Assembly (NCBI GenBank): GCA_021791415.1
Contig: JAJYWQ010000011.1
Location: 1 to 57,641, forward strand
Length of the DNA: 57,641 nt
Direction: 5' to 3'
Origin: a bacterium
GTDB taxonomy: Bacteria; Chloroflexota; Dormibacteria; Aeolococcales; Bog-877
Under the pieces are notes generated by a model, which saw nothing but the letters and a program-made list of their open reading frames with translations, had not been told where the DNA came from and made no database searches. A program made the position numbers and the translations under genes. Position 1 is the first letter of the stretch; each line of letters opens with the position of its first letter. This document shows, piece after piece, positions 36,557 through 44,679 of the stretch.

Positions 36557-37744
36557 ATGAGCCCACAGCGCAGCCGGAGGCTCTTCACCTCCGAATCGGT
36601 CACCGAGGGCCACCCCGACAAGATGGCCGACCAGATCTCGGACGCCGTCCTGGACGCCATCTTGGCCAAGGACCCGCTGGCCCGGGTGGCCTGCGAGACC
36701 GCCCTCACCACTGGGACCGCCATCCTCCTCGGGGAGGTCTCCACCGAGTGCTACGTCGACCTCCCCAAGGTGGTGCGCCAGACCATCCGGGGGATCGGCT
36801 ACACCCGGGCCAAGTACGGCTTCGACTGGGAGACCTGCGGGGTGATGGTCTGCATCGACGAGCAGTCCCCGGACATCGCGCTCGGGGTGGACCAGGGCGG
36901 CGCGGGCGACCAGGGGATGATGTTCGGATACGCCTGCGACGAGACCCCGGAGCTGATGCCGGCGCCGATCCAGTACGCCCATCAGCTGGCCCGCCAGCTG
37001 GCGCAGGCCCGGCGCAGCGGATCCCTGCGCTGGGCCCGTCCGGACGGCAAGTCCCAGGTGACGGTGGAGTACGACGAGGTGGGGAGGCCCCGGCGACTGG
37101 ACACGGTCCTGGTGAGCGCTCAGCACTCCGAGGACACCACCGCCGAGGAAGTCCGCGCGGGGGTGATGGCCGAGGTGATCTCCCGGGCGGTCCCCCAGGA
37201 GATGCTGGACCAGAACACCAGGATCCTGGTCAACCCGACCGGCCGATTCGTGGTCGGTGGCCCCCAGGCGGACGCCGGTCTCACCGGCCGCAAGATCATC
37301 GTCGACACCTATGGCGGCGCCGGGCGGCACGGAGGCGGTGCCTTCTCGGGGAAGGACCCCACCAAGGTGGACCGCACCGGGGCGTACGGGGCCCGCTATG
37401 TGGCTAAGAACCTCGTCGCGGCGGGGCTCGCCCGGCGGCTCGAAGTCCAGCTCGCCTATGCCATCGGGGTCGCCCACCCGGTCTGGGTGGGGGTAGAGAC
37501 ATTCGGCACCGAGCTGGTCCCCCGGGAGCAGATCGCGGCGCTGGTCGATGAGTACTTCGACCTCTCTCCAGCCGGGATCATCAAGGAGCTGGAGCTCCGC
37601 CGCCCCATCTACCGCCAGGTGGCCGCCTACGGCCACTTCGGCCGGGCCGACCTGGACCTGCCCTGGGAGCGCACCCCCTATCGGGAGGAGCTGGCAGGCC
37701 AGGCGGGAGTGGAGCCCGTGGCCCTAGAGGAGGTCCTGCCCTGA
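36557..37744 (+). CDS. metK: S-adenosylmethionine synthetase
   Basis: From the ATG at 36557 (GGGAGGGAG upstream) the 395-residue enzyme starts [25 protein letters not shown]. It has [12 protein letters not shown] and the [21 protein letters not shown] loop with [12 protein letters not shown]. It makes SAM from methionine and ATP. An in-frame GTG at 36515 would add 14 unconserved residues. The next gene appears to start on the CTG overlapping its stop. Confidence 0.95.
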   Translation: MSPQRSRRLFTSESVTEGHPDKMADQISDAVLDAILAKDPLARVACETALTTGTAILLGEVSTECYVDLPKVVRQTIRGIGYTRAKYGFDWETCGVMVCIDEQSPDIALGVDQGGAGDQGMMFGYACDETPELMPAPIQYAHQLARQLAQARRSGSLRWARPDGKSQVTVEYDEVGRPRRLDTVLVSAQHSEDTTAEEVRAGVMAEVISRAVPQEMLDQNTRILVNPTGRFVVGGPQADAGLTGRKIIVDTYGGAGRHGGGAFSGKDPTKVDRTGAYGARYVAKNLVAAGLARRLEVQLAYAIGVAHPVWVGVETFGTELVPREQIAALVDEYFDLSPAGIIKELELRRPIYRQVAAYGHFGRADLDLPWERTPYREELAGQAGVEPVALEEVLP

Positions 37745-38871
37745 CACCGACCCTGCTGGGCTCTGGACACAGGCTACCCTCGCCCCCCGGCCTGGTCGCC
37801 GTCATCCTGGCCGGGGGGTCGGGCACCCGCCTCTGGCCGCGCTCCCGGCGGCGCCTCCCCAAGCATCTGCTGCCGGTGGCACCGGACGGGCGCACCCTTC
37901 TTCGCCACGCCTTCGAAAGGGCGCTCTCCCTGGGAGGGGAGGTGCTGGTGGTGTCGGCCTCGGACCAGCGGGACCAGATCCTGCGTGAGTTGCCGGAGCT
38001 GGCCCCGGGCCACCTGCTGCTGGAGCCAGAGCCGCGGGGCACCGGGCCGGCGCTGGCGCTGGCGGCCATGGCCGCCGAGCGGCTGGTGCCGGGAGCGGTG
38101 ATGGTCTCGCTCCACGCCGACCACCACCTCCCGGAAGAGGCGGAGACCACCTTCGCCCTGCTCAGCGCCGCCTGGTGGGCGCGCGAGTTGCCCAGCCTGG
38201 TGGCCATCGGGGTCCGCCCCACCCGGCCGGCCACCGGCTTCGGGTACGTGGAGCAGGGGGAGGCGCTGTCCCGTCCACCGGGGATCCCGGCGGCCGCGCT
38301 GGGCCTCTCCGGCGCTCTTGGCTTCAAGGAGAAGCCCGACGCCGCCGGCGCCGCCGCCATGCTGCGGGAGGGGCGGTATCTCTGGAACACCGGGCTCTTC
38401 GCCTGGCCGGCGAGCCTGCTGCTCTCCGAGTTCCAGGAGCACTCTCCGGAGACCCTCGCCGAGGTGCGCGCGGCGGCGGGCCCGGAGGAGGTGGACCCCG
38501 ACCTGTGGTCCCGGGTCTCCCCGGGGGTTGTCGAGCGGCTCGTGTTGGAGCGAAGCTCCAAGCTCGGGGTGCTGCCCACGGCGCTCGACTGGTCCGACCT
38601 GGGGTCGTTCCTGGACCTGTACCAGGCGGCCACCGCCGCTGGGGCCGCGGACGGTGAGGGGAACGTCGCCCGCGGGGAGGTGCTTCTGGCCGACTCCTTC
38701 GGGACCATGGTGGATTCGGCCGCGGGCCGCCTGGTGGCGGTGGTGGGAGCTTCGGGCCTGGTGGTGGTGGACACCGAGGACGCGGTCCTGGTCTGCCCCA
38801 TGGAGAGGGTCCAGGAGGTGAGCGAGGTGGTCGCCGAGCTGCGGCGGCGCGGGAGGGCTGACCTGCTCTGA
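37741..38871 (+). CDS. manC: Mannose-1-phosphate guanylyltransferase, probable CTG start
   Basis: The N-terminal signature [27 protein letters not shown] is encoded from 37795, but no in-frame ATG, GTG or TTG precedes it; the first is at 37876, inside the domain. The CTG at 37741 overlaps the metK stop as CTGA and has AGAGGAGG seven bases upstream, so it is the best start, giving 376 residues. Later motifs [25 protein letters not shown] and WNTGLFAW fit GDP-mannose pyrophosphorylases, with a C-terminal beta-helix end. The following phosphohexomutase supplies its substrate. Confidence 0.8.
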   Translation: MTPTLLGSGHRLPSPPGLVAVILAGGSGTRLWPRSRRRLPKHLLPVAPDGRTLLRHAFERALSLGGEVLVVSASDQRDQILRELPELAPGHLLLEPEPRGTGPALALAAMAAERLVPGAVMVSLHADHHLPEEAETTFALLSAAWWARELPSLVAIGVRPTRPATGFGYVEQGEALSRPPGIPAAALGLSGALGFKEKPDAAGAAAMLREGRYLWNTGLFAWPASLLLSEFQEHSPETLAEVRAAAGPEEVDPDLWSRVSPGVVERLVLERSSKLGVLPTALDWSDLGSFLDLYQAATAAGAADGEGNVARGEVLLADSFGTMVDSAAGRLVAVVGASGLVVVDTEDAVLVCPMERVQEVSEVVAELRRRGRADLL

Positions 38872-38910
38872 GGGGACCCTCCCTGAGAGGAGTTCCTCAC
38901 TCCAGCCTCA

Positions 38911-38916
38911 TACAAT
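38911..38916 (+). promoter_or_regulatory. -10 box TACAAT (phosphohexomutase)
   Basis: TACAAT lies 36 bases before the ATG at 38953, giving a short leader that includes the Shine-Dalgarno GGGAGG. Confidence 0.4.
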
Positions 38917-38952
38917 CAGTGGCCGCGCCAGGGGGGCGCAGGGAGGTGCGAG

Positions 38953-40407
38953 ATGGCGGCTTCGGAGATCAGCTTCGGGACCGACGGCTGGCGGGGCATA
39001 GTCGCCGACGACTTCACCTACGCCAACGTCAGGGTGGTGAGCCAGGCAGTGGCTCTGTACCTCGCCGTCCAGCCCCCGGAGGGACGGGTCGTGGTTGGCC
39101 ACGACACCCGCTACTGCGCCGAACTCTTCGCCCGGGAGGTGGCGCGGGTACTGGCCGCCAACTCCCGCAGGGTCCTGCTGCTCGACCGCCCCAGCCCCAC
39201 CCAGGCCGCCGCCTGGATGGTGGTGGCCCGCAAGGCTCTGGGTGGGGTGGTGGTCACGGCCAGCCACAACCCGCCGGAGTTCAACGGGCTGAAGTACAAG
39301 CCCGACTACGGCGGCTCGGCCTCGCCCGAGGTGGTGGCGGCGCTCGAGGAGGAGGTCGTCAGGGTTCTCTCCCAGGGGTCGGTCAAGACCATGTCCTTCG
39401 AGGAGGCGCTGCACCAGGGGCTGGTGGAGATGATCGACCCCAGGCCGGAGTACCGGGCCCAGGTCGGGCGGATCGTGGACCTCGACCAGATCCGCGGGGC
39501 GGGCCTCAAGATCCTCCACGATCCCATGTACGGCGCCGGGGCCGGGTACGTGGCCGACGCCATCGGGGCCGGGGCCACCACTGTCGAGGAGCTGCACCAG
39601 GAGCGCAACCCGGGATTCGGGGGCCTGCACCCCGAACCCATAGCCGTCAACCTGCAGGAGGCCATCGGCAGGCTGCGCTCAGGCCGATACGACCTGGGGA
39701 TCGCCAACGACGGTGACGCCGACCGGGTGGGGATCATGGACGGGACCGGGGCGTTCGTCGACCAGCTGGAGGTGGCCACGATGCTCCTCTGGCATCTCTG
39801 CGAGAACCACGGCTGGAGGGGGCCAGTGGTGCGCTCTTTGACCTCGACCGGGCGACTCGACATCCTGGGGCGGCACTACCGGCTGGAGGTTGAGGAGCTC
39901 CCGGTGGGCTTCAAGTACCTCGGGCCGCGCATGCGTGAGCGGGACGCCATCCTCGGCGCCGAGGAATCCGGAGGCTTCGCCTTTAGGGGACACATCCCCG
40001 AGCGCGACGGCATCCTGAGCGGCCTCATGTTCGCCGAGATGATCGCCATGACCGGCCGGCCCCTGGCGCAGCTGCGCCGCGAGGTCGCGGATCTGGTGGG
40101 GCCCCACGCCTACGCCCGGCGTGACCATCACTTCCCCAGGGAGGAGTACCCGGAGGTGCGCGAGCGGCTTGCCCACCGCCTGCGCACCCGGCCGCCGGAG
40201 AAGGTGGGAGCCGAGCGGGTGGTCAGGGTCCGCTCCGACGACGGCGCCAAGTTCTGGCTCGAGGACGGGTCCTTCGTCCTGGTCCGGATGTCCGGGACGG
40301 AGCCGTTGATGCGGGTCTACTGCGAGTCAACCGATCCCGCACGGGTTCAGCGCCTACTCGACGACTTCGAGACGGAGCTGGGGGTGGTGGGGGACAGCCA
40401 TGGCTGA
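38953..40407 (+). CDS. Phosphomannomutase / phosphoglucomutase (alpha-D-phosphohexomutase)
   Basis: The 484-residue enzyme has the phosphoserine loop TASHNPPEFNGLKYKP, metal loop NDGDADRVGIMD, sugar-binding EESGGFAF and the C-terminal phosphate-binding RMSGTEPLMRVYCES. It interconverts hexose 6- and 1-phosphates. Next to manC it probably makes mannose-1-phosphate, though phosphoglucomutase activity (feeding RmlA) is equally consistent. Overlaps the cupin gene by 8 bases. Confidence 0.9.
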   Translation: MAASEISFGTDGWRGIVADDFTYANVRVVSQAVALYLAVQPPEGRVVVGHDTRYCAELFAREVARVLAANSRRVLLLDRPSPTQAAAWMVVARKALGGVVVTASHNPPEFNGLKYKPDYGGSASPEVVAALEEEVVRVLSQGSVKTMSFEEALHQGLVEMIDPRPEYRAQVGRIVDLDQIRGAGLKILHDPMYGAGAGYVADAIGAGATTVEELHQERNPGFGGLHPEPIAVNLQEAIGRLRSGRYDLGIANDGDADRVGIMDGTGAFVDQLEVATMLLWHLCENHGWRGPVVRSLTSTGRLDILGRHYRLEVEELPVGFKYLGPRMRERDAILGAEESGGFAFRGHIPERDGILSGLMFAEMIAMTGRPLAQLRREVADLVGPHAYARRDHHFPREEYPEVRERLAHRLRTRPPEKVGAERVVRVRSDDGAKFWLEDGSFVLVRMSGTEPLMRVYCESTDPARVQRLLDDFETELGVVGDSHG

Positions 40408-40786
40408 GGGCCCCACCCTCTCGGTGCCCGCGCGCCGGGTGCAGAAGCCCTGGGGCCACGAGGTCTGGTTTGCCGTCACCGACCGCTACGCCGGCAAGAT
40501 CCTCCACATCGAGGCGGGGGAGTGCCTCAGCCTGCAGTACCACGAACGCAAGGACGAGGCCATCTGGGTACTGCACGGGGAGCTGGAGCTGGAGCTGGAC
40601 AGCCCCGAGGGGGAGCTGGAGGTTCACCGCCTTGGTCCGGGCGAGGGGCGCCGGATCCTGCCCGGGAGGCGCCACCGGATGCGGGCAGTCACCGTGGTGG
40701 AGATCTGTGAGGTTTCGACCCCCGACCTGGACGACGTGGTGCGCCTCGAGGACCGCTACGGCCGGGCCGGAACCAGCACCGCCTGA
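40400..40786 (+). CDS. Cupin-domain protein, mannose-6-phosphate isomerase type II-like
   Basis: The 128-residue protein has RVQKPWGHEVWFAVTDRYAGK, then SLQYHERKDEAIWVLHGELEL, the metal-binding cupin motif, and a second GPGEGRRILPGRRHRM motif. It matches the C-terminal cupin of type II phosphomannose isomerases, here detached from a guanylyltransferase. With manC and the phosphohexomutase it would complete fructose-6-phosphate to GDP-mannose. Isomerase activity by the isolated domain is plausible but unproven. Confidence 0.75.
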   Translation: MAEGPTLSVPARRVQKPWGHEVWFAVTDRYAGKILHIEAGECLSLQYHERKDEAIWVLHGELELELDSPEGELEVHRLGPGEGRRILPGRRHRMRAVTVVEICEVSTPDLDDVVRLEDRYGRAGTSTA

Positions 40787-40801
40787 GTCATGGGTGCACA
40801 G

Positions 40802-40823
40802 TTTCCACAGGTGAACGTGGAAA
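40802..40823. repeat. Inverted repeat with DnaA-box-like halves
   Basis: TTTCCAC (40802-40808) and GTGGAAA (40817-40823) form a perfect 7-bp dyad around 8 bases. One half extends to TTTCCACA, close to the DnaA-box consensus. It sits in the short gap between the cupin gene and a membrane-protein gene. Confidence 0.35.
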
Positions 40824-40842
40824 AGCCCCGCTCGCTCGCCCG

Positions 40843-41673
40843 GTGAGCCGACTCCCCGCAGGGCCGGCTGCGCTCCGCCGCCAGGCCGAGATCGGTGGGC
40901 TACCGGAGCCGCACGTAGAGGCAATGCGGCCACTCCTGCTGGCCATCTTCGCGTTGGCCGCGGCGCTGGTGGTGGCCATTTCCGGGCTCGGTGTCCTGGC
41001 CCCGATCTGGGGCTACCTCCTGGCGCTGGCGGCCGCCGCCACCTACGTGCTGGGGCTACGCTCGTTCCTTCCCAGCCGGGCTCGGGCCGGGGCCCGCTTC
41101 TGGTTCTCCCCGCGGCTGCTGGAGGTGGCCGCCGTGCCGCTCACCGCGATCACCGGGGCGGTGGTCGTGCTGAACGCCGGTCCAGGGCCCCTTGTGGTGG
41201 GCGTGCTCGCCGGCTGGCTCTTCCTGGTGCTCGGCCTCGGAGCCTGGCTGGACGCCGCCGGTTCCCGCGGTGAGGGCCCGGCGTGGGGCCCGACGATCCT
41301 CTCACTGCTACTGGTGAGTGTGCCCGCACCGCTCCTGGTGAGCTCCCTTGGCCCTGGAGTCCCCCCCTGGTTGGTCGCGTTGGGGGTGGCGGCGGGCACC
41401 TGGGGACCGGGATGGCGGCTGGTCCGGATGGCGGGTGGTGGCTGGAGGGAGACCGCCGTCGTGGCCCTCGGGGTGGCCCTGCTGCTGGGAATTTCCGCCG
41501 TGCTGGCGCTCCGGGCCAGTGCCGCCGGCGCGGTGCTGCCGGCAGCGCTGCTGGTGGGGTGGTACGGGCTCACCGGGGTGGCCTCGCGGACCCGTTCAGA
41601 GGCACCCGCCCTGCCCTCCCTCGGCTTCGTGGTGCTGGCGGCGCTGATGCTCGCCCTCACCCAGCCCGCCTGA
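40843..41673 (+). CDS. Polytopic membrane protein of unknown function
   Basis: The product has about nine hydrophobic segments (from MRPLLLAIFALAAALVVAI near residue 28 to the C-terminal LGFVVLAALMLAL) with short charged loops such as SFLPSRARAGARFW. I do not recognise a family. The GTG at 40843 gives 276 residues; an ATG at 40924, with AGAGG just upstream, would give 249 and begins directly at the first membrane helix. Neither is decisive. It stands between the GDP-mannose genes and an amino-acid catabolic operon. Confidence 0.6.
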   Translation: MSRLPAGPAALRRQAEIGGLPEPHVEAMRPLLLAIFALAAALVVAISGLGVLAPIWGYLLALAAAATYVLGLRSFLPSRARAGARFWFSPRLLEVAAVPLTAITGAVVVLNAGPGPLVVGVLAGWLFLVLGLGAWLDAAGSRGEGPAWGPTILSLLLVSVPAPLLVSSLGPGVPPWLVALGVAAGTWGPGWRLVRMAGGGWRETAVVALGVALLLGISAVLALRASAAGAVLPAALLVGWYGLTGVASRTRSEAPALPSLGFVVLAALMLALTQPA

Positions 41674-41678
41674 GTCGC

Positions 41679-41684
41679 TACCGT
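41679..41684 (+). promoter_or_regulatory. -10 box TACCGT (leaderless small ORF)
   Basis: TACCGT ends eight bases before the ATG at 41693. It probably also drives the aminotransferase operon. Confidence 0.35.
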
Positions 41685-41692
41685 TGCCCATC

Positions 41693-41761
41693 ATGGACGC
41701 CCGTCACATGGGCCGCTGGTGGGACGCCAACGGTCTGCCCCCACCCCGGACCCGGCGCTGA
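41693..41761 (+). CDS. Possible 22-residue leader peptide
   Basis: An ATG eight bases after a TACCGT box opens a 22-codon frame encoding a peptide with a Trp-Trp pair and ending in PPPRTRR. It stops on the 5' base of a GC-rich region where CCCGGG (41763-41768) can pair with CCCGGG (41774-41779). The aminotransferase starts 69 bases further on, with its own Shine-Dalgarno. A leader-peptide attenuator is possible, but so is chance. Confidence 0.3.
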   Translation: MDARHMGRWWDANGLPPPRTRR

Positions 41762-41830
41762 CCCCGGGCTCGCCCCGGGTGTCCGGATCTCCGGTGGATT
41801 GGCGGCCGCAAGGCCGAGGAGGGCAACGAA

Positions 41831-43162
41831 ATGGCGAACACCACATCCAGCTCCGCTGACGGGGAGGTCAGCCAGCTGGCGCGTGACTGGCATCAGCGGG
41901 ACCACAGGGCCGTGGCCGGGGTGTACTCCCGCTACACCGACATCGTGCTCCAGGACGCCCAGGGCTCATATCTGGTGGACGTCGACGGGCGCCGGTACCT
42001 GGACTTCGGCTGCGGGATCGGGGTGACCTCCCTGGGCCATCGCCACCCGGCGGTCGCCGAGGCCGTCCACCGCCAGGTGGACAGCTACTGGCACACCTCG
42101 GTGGTCACCGAGCACGTGCGGCTCACCGAGGCCGCGGAGCGGGTGGCCCGGATCTGCCCCGACCCCCTGGACACCGTCTTCTTCGCCAATTCCGGGGCCG
42201 AAGTCGTGGATGGGGCCATGAAGCTGGCCCGGCGCGCCACCGGGAGGCGGGGGATTGTCGCCTTCCGGGGAGGCTTCCACGGCCGGACCTTCGGCGCCGC
42301 CAGCGTCACCACCAGCAAGGTCCACTATCGCGAGGGGTATGGGCCCCTCCTCCCGGACGTCTACATAACCCCCTATCCCTACTGCTTCCGGGAGTGCCAC
42401 CACACTCCGGCGGAGCCCTGCCCGATCGCCGCGGGTGAGGAGCTGGATCGGCTCTTCCAGCGCATCATCCCGGCCGAGGAGGTGGCCGCCATCCTGGTGG
42501 AGCCAATTCAGGGAGAGGGCGGGTACGTAGTCCCCCCCAAGGGCTTCCTGGCCACCCTGCGGCGCATCTGCGACCGCCACGGGATCCTCCTCATCGCCGA
42601 CGAGGTGCAGAGCGGGGTGGCGCGCACCGGCAAGTGGCTGGCACTCGACCACGACCAAGTTGTCCCGGACATCCTCCTTCTGGCCAAGGCGCTGGCCAGC
42701 GGGCTCCCGCTGGGGGCGATCGTGGCCAGCCGCCAGCTCATGGACCGCTGGCCCGCGGGCGCCCACGGCACCACCTTCGGCGGCAATCCGATCTCCTGCG
42801 CCGCGGCCATTGCCACCCTCGACGTGATCGAGAGGGAGGGGCTCCGAGATCGGGCCGCGGAGCTGGGGGGGCGCATCCAGGCGGCGGCACGAGGCTGGAA
42901 GGAGAAGGTCGGCGGCCCCAGCGACGTGCGCGGACGAGGTCTGATGATCGGATTGGAGTTCCTGGATTCCGCGGGCCTCCCGGATGCCGAGAGGGTGGAG
43001 GAGATCCGGGCGGCCTGCCTGCGTCGCGGGCTGCTGCTCCTCTCCTGCGGCCTGGATGACAACGTGATCCGGCTGATCCCGCCGCTCACCCTCTCCGACG
43101 GGGAGCTGGCGGAGGCGCTGGAGGTGATGGAGTCGGCGATCACCGGCGTGGAGGTCAGGTGA
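41831..43162 (+). CDS. Class III aminotransferase (4-aminobutyrate / omega-amino acid type)
   Basis: The 443-residue PLP enzyme has FFANSGAEVVDGAMKLAR, FRGGFHGRTFGA, VEPIQGEGGYVVPP, IADEVQSGVARTGK and the Schiff-base Lys in LLAKALASGLPLGA. This is the GABA-aminotransferase pattern. It would convert an omega-amino acid to a semialdehyde for the ALDH encoded next (overlap at TGATG). ATG behind CGAGGAGGG. Confidence 0.85.
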   Translation: MANTTSSSADGEVSQLARDWHQRDHRAVAGVYSRYTDIVLQDAQGSYLVDVDGRRYLDFGCGIGVTSLGHRHPAVAEAVHRQVDSYWHTSVVTEHVRLTEAAERVARICPDPLDTVFFANSGAEVVDGAMKLARRATGRRGIVAFRGGFHGRTFGAASVTTSKVHYREGYGPLLPDVYITPYPYCFRECHHTPAEPCPIAAGEELDRLFQRIIPAEEVAAILVEPIQGEGGYVVPPKGFLATLRRICDRHGILLIADEVQSGVARTGKWLALDHDQVVPDILLLAKALASGLPLGAIVASRQLMDRWPAGAHGTTFGGNPISCAAAIATLDVIEREGLRDRAAELGGRIQAAARGWKEKVGGPSDVRGRGLMIGLEFLDSAGLPDAERVEEIRAACLRRGLLLLSCGLDDNVIRLIPPLTLSDGELAEALEVMESAITGVEVR

Positions 43163-44676
43163 TGGAGCAACCCTCGGCCCTAGAGGCCAGGACCTACGGC
43201 AACCTCATCTTTGGGGAGTGGCGCGCCGCCCGGGGAGGAGACACCTTTGACTCCCTCAACCCGGCCCGGCGGAGCGAGATCCTGGGCCACTTCGCCCGCA
43301 GCTCCGCCCTGGACATCGAGGACGCCGTCTCCGCGGCGGTGGCGGCCCAGCCGGGCTGGCAGCGCACCCCGATGCCACTCCGGGCCGAGATCCTGGCGCG
43401 GGCCGGCCGGCTCTTGGAGGAGCGCAAGGAGGAGCTGGGGCGGCTGATGACCCGGGAGATGGGGAAGGTTCTCACCGAGGCGCTCGGCGACGTCCAAGAA
43501 GGCATCGACATGGCCAAGTACATGGCCGGCCAGGGCCGGATGCCGGTCGGGGAGGTGGTCCCCAGCGAGCTCCGGGACAAGCGCTGCTTCGCCGAGCGGG
43601 TGCCCATCGGGGTCGTCGGCTGCATCACCCCCTGGAACTTTCCCATGGCGATCCCCTGCTGGAAGCTGATGCCGGCACTGCTGGCGGGCAACGCGGTGGT
43701 CTTCAAGCCGGCCGAGGACACCCCCCTGGTGGCCATCCGTCTCGCTGAGATCCTGGTCGAGGCCGGCCTTCCCGCGGGGGTGTTGAACCTGGTCACCGGG
43801 CTGGGCGACGAGGCCGGCGCGGCGCTGGTGGCCCACCCTCGGGTGCGGGCGATCTCCTTCACCGGGTCGATGGAGGTGGGGAACCAGATCGCCGCCACCT
43901 GCGGCAAACTGGGCAAGCGCGTCTCCCTGGAGCTGGGGGGCAAGAACGCCATGCTGGTGGCGGCGGACGCCGACCTGGAGCTGGCGGTCGACGGCGCCCT
44001 CTGGGGCGGGTTCGGGACCGCCGGACAGCGCTGCACGGCCACCTCGCGCCTGATCGTCGACCGGCAGGTCCTGGGCGACTTCCAGGAGCGGTTGCTGGAC
44101 CGGGTGGAGAAGTTGCGCCTGGGCGACGGGCTGGACCCGGCGACCGACGTGGGCCCGGTCATCAACTCCAAGCAGCTTCGGAGGATCCACTCCTACACCG
44201 AGATCGGCAAGCAGGAGTCGGCGCGCCTGCTCACCGGGGGCGCGGTGGCCGAGGACGGCGAGCTCAGCCTGGGGAACTTCTACCGGCCCACCGTCTTCAC
44301 CGACGTCCGGCCGGAGATGCGCATCGCCCAGGAGGAGATCTTCGGGCCCACGGTCTCGGTGCTTCCCGCCGAGGACCTGGCGGACGCGGTGCGCATCGCC
44401 AACGGCACCCGCTACGGCCTTTCGCTGGCGGTGTACACCCGCGACCTTTCCCGTGCCTTCTGGGCGGTGGACCGGCTGGAGTCGGGGATCGTCTACGTCA
44501 ATGCCCCCACCATCGGCGCCGAGATCCAGCTTCCCTTCGGCGGGGTGAAGGGCACCGGCAACGGCCACCGGGAGGCGGGGACCACCGCCTTGGACGAGTT
44601 CACCGAGTGGAAGACCGTTTACATCGATTACTCCGGCCGGCTGCAGCGGGCCCAGATCGACACCGGGCAGGGCTGA
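43162..44676 (+). CDS. NAD(P)-dependent aldehyde dehydrogenase (semialdehyde type likely)
   Basis: The 504-residue ALDH has ITPWNFPMAIPCWK, SFTGSMEVGNQ, the catalytic Glu in LELGGKNA, catalytic Cys in FGTAGQRCTATSR and EEIFGPTVSVLP. The C-terminal PFGGVKGTGNGHREAGTTALDEFTEWK is typical of one ALDH subgroup of Gram-positive and soil bacteria. Between an omega-aminotransferase and an acyl-CoA dehydrogenase it most likely oxidises a C4-C6 semialdehyde (succinate, glutarate or 2-aminoadipate). The chain length cannot be fixed here. Confidence 0.85.
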   Translation: MEQPSALEARTYGNLIFGEWRAARGGDTFDSLNPARRSEILGHFARSSALDIEDAVSAAVAAQPGWQRTPMPLRAEILARAGRLLEERKEELGRLMTREMGKVLTEALGDVQEGIDMAKYMAGQGRMPVGEVVPSELRDKRCFAERVPIGVVGCITPWNFPMAIPCWKLMPALLAGNAVVFKPAEDTPLVAIRLAEILVEAGLPAGVLNLVTGLGDEAGAALVAHPRVRAISFTGSMEVGNQIAATCGKLGKRVSLELGGKNAMLVAADADLELAVDGALWGGFGTAGQRCTATSRLIVDRQVLGDFQERLLDRVEKLRLGDGLDPATDVGPVINSKQLRRIHSYTEIGKQESARLLTGGAVAEDGELSLGNFYRPTVFTDVRPEMRIAQEEIFGPTVSVLPAEDLADAVRIANGTRYGLSLAVYTRDLSRAFWAVDRLESGIVYVNAPTIGAEIQLPFGGVKGTGNGHREAGTTALDEFTEWKTVYIDYSGRLQRAQIDTGQG

Positions 44677-44679
44677 GCC

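Noticed and set aside
34190-37636. Very long open frame on the minus strand (over 1,100 codons) opposite PAP2, apt, ahcY and metK
   Set aside because: It is antisense to four genes with clear catalytic motifs and its translation is His/Gly/Pro/Arg-rich without any motif; high GC makes such shadows common.
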